A stretch of 18,329 nucleotides of DNA from Isotricha intestinalis (lineage: Eukaryota > Ciliophora > Litostomatea > Vestibuliferida > Isotrichidae): contig JAJJLU010004120.1 in NCBI GenBank assembly GCA_023807065.1, positions 1 to 18,329 of the forward strand, read 5' to 3'. The position numbers were made by a program, and so were the translations under genes. How positions within the stretch are numbered: position 1 is the first letter of the stretch; each line of letters starts with the position of its first letter. The notes beneath the pieces were generated by a model. The model was given only the letters and a program-made list of their open reading frames with translations, searched no databases and was not told where the DNA came from. Below, in pieces: positions 15,582 to 18,329 of this stretch.

Positions 15582-17591
15582 ATGGCACAAAAAAATATAA
15601 ATCATTTCAGAAATAAAACATCAACAAATTTTAATTATTTAAATCTATTTAAAACGGCTGAAAATAGGAATTATAAAAGGGATTTTAATCCAACAAGATT
15701 AACAAAAAATATAAAAGAATTAGTATTAAGTAATAGAAATTATATTTCATACTTTAAAAAATATAATGATTTAACAACAGAATTTTCTTTTAAAAATCCA
15801 AAAAATGAAGAATATCCAATAAGAAAAAATGAAGAATATTTAAAAATAGGAGAAACAACTTCTGCTTCTTCATCTTCTTTTTATATTACTTCTACATCTT
15901 TTCAAAAAAATAGACGTAAATCTTTTATAAAAAATTTAAAAAATCTTCCTGAAATTAAAACCGAAATGAATTCTCATTCAAATGAAAAATTTAAGAGTAA
16001 TATTAATTTAATTAAATTTGAACCTATTTACTCTATGATTGAAGAAGGAAAAAAAAATATGGAAATTATGGATAATTTTGATGGAATTTTAAAAACAGAA
16101 GAAAAAAATGAAATGATTAATTTTTTATATAATTATTGTATGGAACTACCTAATATTAAAAATCAAACTTATAAATTTGAAAAAGAATCTATTATTAAAG
16201 TTTTAAATAATGAAAAAAAAATTTTTAATACTAAATTAATTTGTGAAAGTATGTCTTTAAAATTTAGAAATGTTAATTTAAATAATGAACAAATTATTTA
16301 TCTTCCTTTTTCATTTTTACCTTTATATTATATGTTATCTTTTGATAAATTTAAATTATTTTTGAGTAATATTATAAAATTTAATTTAGAAACTGAAGAA
16401 TTTGTGATTTTTAAACCTGAAATTCAAAATATAATTTATTGTTTTTTTAAACATATAAAACAATTTATTAAAAATGAAGAATATAAAACAAATATTTCAT
16501 TTAATATTAATGAAAATACTTATAATTTAAAATATGATTGGATTCTTTATCAAGAAGAGTATTCAAAATCAATTTATGAATTTGAGATAATTTTACCAAA
16601 TATTAAATTTATTGTAAATGATATTAATACTCAATTTATTAAAAAAATACCTAAAATTTTAATGATACATTTAATTAAAAATTCTTTTCAAAATTGGGAA
16701 AAATTCACAACAGATGAATTAAATATTAATATATCATTTAGAAAAATATTGAATGAAATAACAAATAAAAAAAGTAAAAACCACATGAATAAAATATATA
16801 ATTTAAGTGAACATTCATTACATTCAAATAAAAATGAATGTACATTTTTTTTTACAGATGAAATAAATATGACTTATTATGAAATAATATCATTTTATTC
16901 TGTGTTAATTTTATCTGGAAATAATTATGAAATTTATAAGAAATTTAAGTTAAATTTAGAAGAAACAAAAAATTTATTAAAAATGAATAAAATTTGGACT
17001 TTAATGGAAATAATTCATAAATGTTTATTTATTAATAAAATTAATGGAAATATTATTCTTAAACTTGATTTATTAAAAGATATAGATGTGAATTATTTTG
17101 AGAAAGTAAAAGAAATGAGATTAACACCAAAACCAGAAGATAAAAATTTAATTAAATATAAAAGTAAAAATTTAAAAATTGAAATTGTAAAACCATATTT
17201 TTCAAATTATACTATTGATAATTATGGTTCTATTTCAAAATCAAATTATTGTTTTCCTTTAGGATTATTAAAAAATTTATTAATAAATAAAAAAAGAGAT
17301 TTCCCAAAAATTTATTTTAAAGAAAAGAAAGGATTTAATTATGTTAAATCTTTTAAATTTAATGATATTGAAAAAGAATTTTTAAATGAAGAAAAAAGAA
17401 ATGATTTTTTTAAAATAAATCCTTCTGAAGAAAAAATTATTCTTCAAAAAAGATTTTCTAAACAACCTTCAAGTACAAAAACAAGAATAGGAATAAAACC
17501 TTTTCATAGAAGTATTACTGGGAAAGTTGGAATAACTCAATTTTATAATAGTCATAGAAGTTCTGTTATTCAAAAATCCAAATTTAATTAA
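15582..17591 (+). CDS. Orphan protein with Ser-rich N-terminus and basic tail
   Basis: The frame is a complete 669 residues, starting MAQKNINHF 138 bases after the WD40 gene and ending QKSKFN with TAA. I do not recognise the family. Residues 1-145 are basic and look disordered, with a Ser/Thr patch (TTSASSSSF, near 92-100) and RRKS (111-114), which fits a PKA-type phosphorylation site. Residues about 150-480 look folded (IIYLPFSFLPLYYMLSF, DWILYQEEYSKSIYEFEIIL, YYEIISFYSVLILSG), without membrane helices long enough to be convincing. The last 50 residues are again basic (KTRIGIKPFHRSITGKVGIT). This layout is common in lineage-specific cytoskeletal or cortical proteins, but that is a guess. Confidence 0.75.
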   Translation: MAQKNINHFRNKTSTNFNYLNLFKTAENRNYKRDFNPTRLTKNIKELVLSNRNYISYFKKYNDLTTEFSFKNPKNEEYPIRKNEEYLKIGETTSASSSSFYITSTSFQKNRRKSFIKNLKNLPEIKTEMNSHSNEKFKSNINLIKFEPIYSMIEEGKKNMEIMDNFDGILKTEEKNEMINFLYNYCMELPNIKNQTYKFEKESIIKVLNNEKKIFNTKLICESMSLKFRNVNLNNEQIIYLPFSFLPLYYMLSFDKFKLFLSNIIKFNLETEEFVIFKPEIQNIIYCFFKHIKQFIKNEEYKTNISFNINENTYNLKYDWILYQEEYSKSIYEFEIILPNIKFIVNDINTQFIKKIPKILMIHLIKNSFQNWEKFTTDELNINISFRKILNEITNKKSKNHMNKIYNLSEHSLHSNKNECTFFFTDEINMTYYEIISFYSVLILSGNNYEIYKKFKLNLEETKNLLKMNKIWTLMEIIHKCLFINKINGNIILKLDLLKDIDVNYFEKVKEMRLTPKPEDKNLIKYKSKNLKIEIVKPYFSNYTIDNYGSISKSNYCFPLGLLKNLLINKKRDFPKIYFKEKKGFNYVKSFKFNDIEKEFLNEEKRNDFFKINPSEEKIILQKRFSKQPSSTKTRIGIKPFHRSITGKVGITQFYNSHRSSVIQKSKFN

Positions 17592-17756
17592 GTTTTTAAG
17601 TTTATTACAAAAATAATTTATATATTTTTATTGTTTATAATTAAAATTGTAAAATAAAAGATATATTTATTTTATTATGATTATTTAAATTTATTATTAT
17701 TCATTATATTAAAAATTTTACAAAAATTCATCATTACTATATATCCTAAGTATTTA
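17592..17756. other. Convergent intergenic region
   Basis: These 165 bases of nearly pure A/T lie between the stop of the orphan gene (plus) and the stop of the Hsp110-like gene (minus). They should contain both 3' ends. I see no frame, hairpin or other element. Confidence 0.4.
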
Positions 17757-18329
17757 TTATTTAAAATTATTTTCAATTTCAGTATAATATTTTTTATTAT
17801 ATTGATTTATTATTTCATGTATCATTCCTGTTATTTCAATGATATTTGGAGAATATCTTTTCCCGTTTATTTCAAATTTAAATATTATTTCATTTGCTTC
17901 GTTTGTGTTATAATTTATTAAAATCCTAATTTTTTTTTTCTCTTTGAAATTTTTTGCATTTATTTCTTTTTTTATTTTTTGATTATTTATTTTATAAGAA
18001 TATAAATAACTTTTACTTATTAAAGGATCTTTGAATTGTTTTTTATCATATAATATATTTAAAATCATGTCATATGGGAATTCATCAATTAGTATTTTAT
18101 TTTCGAATGGAATATTTTCTCCTTTAATCATCAATATTCTTTCATTTTGTTCATTTATTTTATAATTAATGAAATACATATTATAAGATTTAACAAATTC
18201 TAATTGTTGAAATTTTCTTTTTTCTAAAATAAAAGTTCCATATAATAAAACTCCTAAACTATGACTTCATCACATGAGATTGTTTTAGATATTGAAATTC
18301 CTGTAATTTCATTAATAATTTTTTGTAAT
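17757..18329 (-). CDS. Hsp110/Hsp70-like protein, C-terminal part
   Basis: Read with the left end of the window, this frame gives SCDECHSLGVLLYGTFILEK followed by a beta-rich region (YFINYKINEQNERILMIKG, IRILINYNTNEANEIIFKFE). That is how Hsp70/Hsp110 proteins pass from the ATPase domain into the substrate-binding beta domain. The protein ends at ENNFK with TAA at 17757-17759. Joined across the repeat, the whole protein would be about 535-550 residues, depending on how the break near 1140 is resolved. This is shorter than Hsp70 (about 640) or Hsp110 (about 800); the helical lid seems to be missing. In this right-hand copy a one-base deletion after 18265 breaks the frame, leaving an apparent start at 18179. 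It converges with the orphan gene ending at 17591. Confidence 0.75.
18190..18329. repeat. Terminal direct repeat, right copy
   Basis: This is the same sequence as 1-141 but one base shorter: an A is missing after position 18265. On the minus strand the loss shifts the Hsp110-like frame and gives an early stop, so this copy read alone looks broken. The bases inside the unit (18189 and lower) continue the frame of the left copy exactly. The missing base is therefore more likely an end-of-contig error than a real mutation, although a diverged tandem copy cannot be excluded. Confidence 0.95.

Noticed and set aside
15388..15582. A 64-residue hydrophobic frame between the WD40 gene and the orphan
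   Set aside because: It begins inside the last WD40 repeat in another frame and its remainder is A/T-only DNA; this looks like chance.
1..18329. Bacterial, plasmid or viral origin suggested by the circular form
   Set aside because: There are no ribosome-binding sites, replication or partition gene, capsid, polymerase or integrase gene. The genes are eukaryotic in type (Hsp110, WD40, ABCC, Kv-beta) and one carries an intron.

Overview
The window looks like nuclear DNA of a compact, very AT-rich eukaryotic protist. By eye well over three quarters of the bases are A or T. Genes are close together on both strands and intergenic gaps are mostly 30-290 bases. One very short (27-base) GT-AG intron is supported. 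Long frames close on TAA or TGA, glutamine is written CAA, and no in-frame TAA, TAG or TGA interrupts the 1377-codon transporter, so the standard code is in use. A ciliate lineage that kept the standard code (for example a litostome such as a rumen ciliate) fits this best, but that is inference; another AT-rich protist is possible. I see no telomere repeat, rRNA, tRNA, CRISPR array or bacterial signal.

Layout. Positions 1-1218 (minus) hold the N-terminal part of an Hsp110/Hsp70-like ATPase that runs off the left edge; its C-terminal part is at 17757-18329 (minus). The first 141 bases are repeated at the right end (18190-18329) with one base missing, and the frame reads straight across that overlap. 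The window is therefore best read as a linearised 18,189-bp circle, or as one unit of a tandem repeat. Then come three small minus-strand genes of unknown function (1338-1781, 1882-2388, 2417-3031). A divergent plus-strand gene (3129-3716) encodes an unnamed N-terminal domain plus coiled coil, and is followed by a Lys/Asn-rich minus-strand protein (3876-4793). Next is a decayed aldo/keto reductase (Kv-beta-type) pseudogene (4948-6549, minus), split by about 0.84 kb of unrelated DNA. A full-length ABCC/MRP-type ABC transporter (6835-10968, minus) is divergent from an 825-residue eight-helix membrane protein made of two repeated halves (11225-13702, plus). A WD40 protein follows (13977-15443, plus), sharing its N-terminal domain with the 3129 gene and broken by two single-base shifts. 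Last is a 669-residue orphan (15582-17591, plus).

The genes do not form an obvious pathway; this reads as ordinary dense genome content. The points most worth checking are the apparent circularity, the AKR pseudogene with its insertion, the duplicated membrane protein, the shared N-terminal domain in two nearby genes, and several one-base frame breaks that may be sequence errors.
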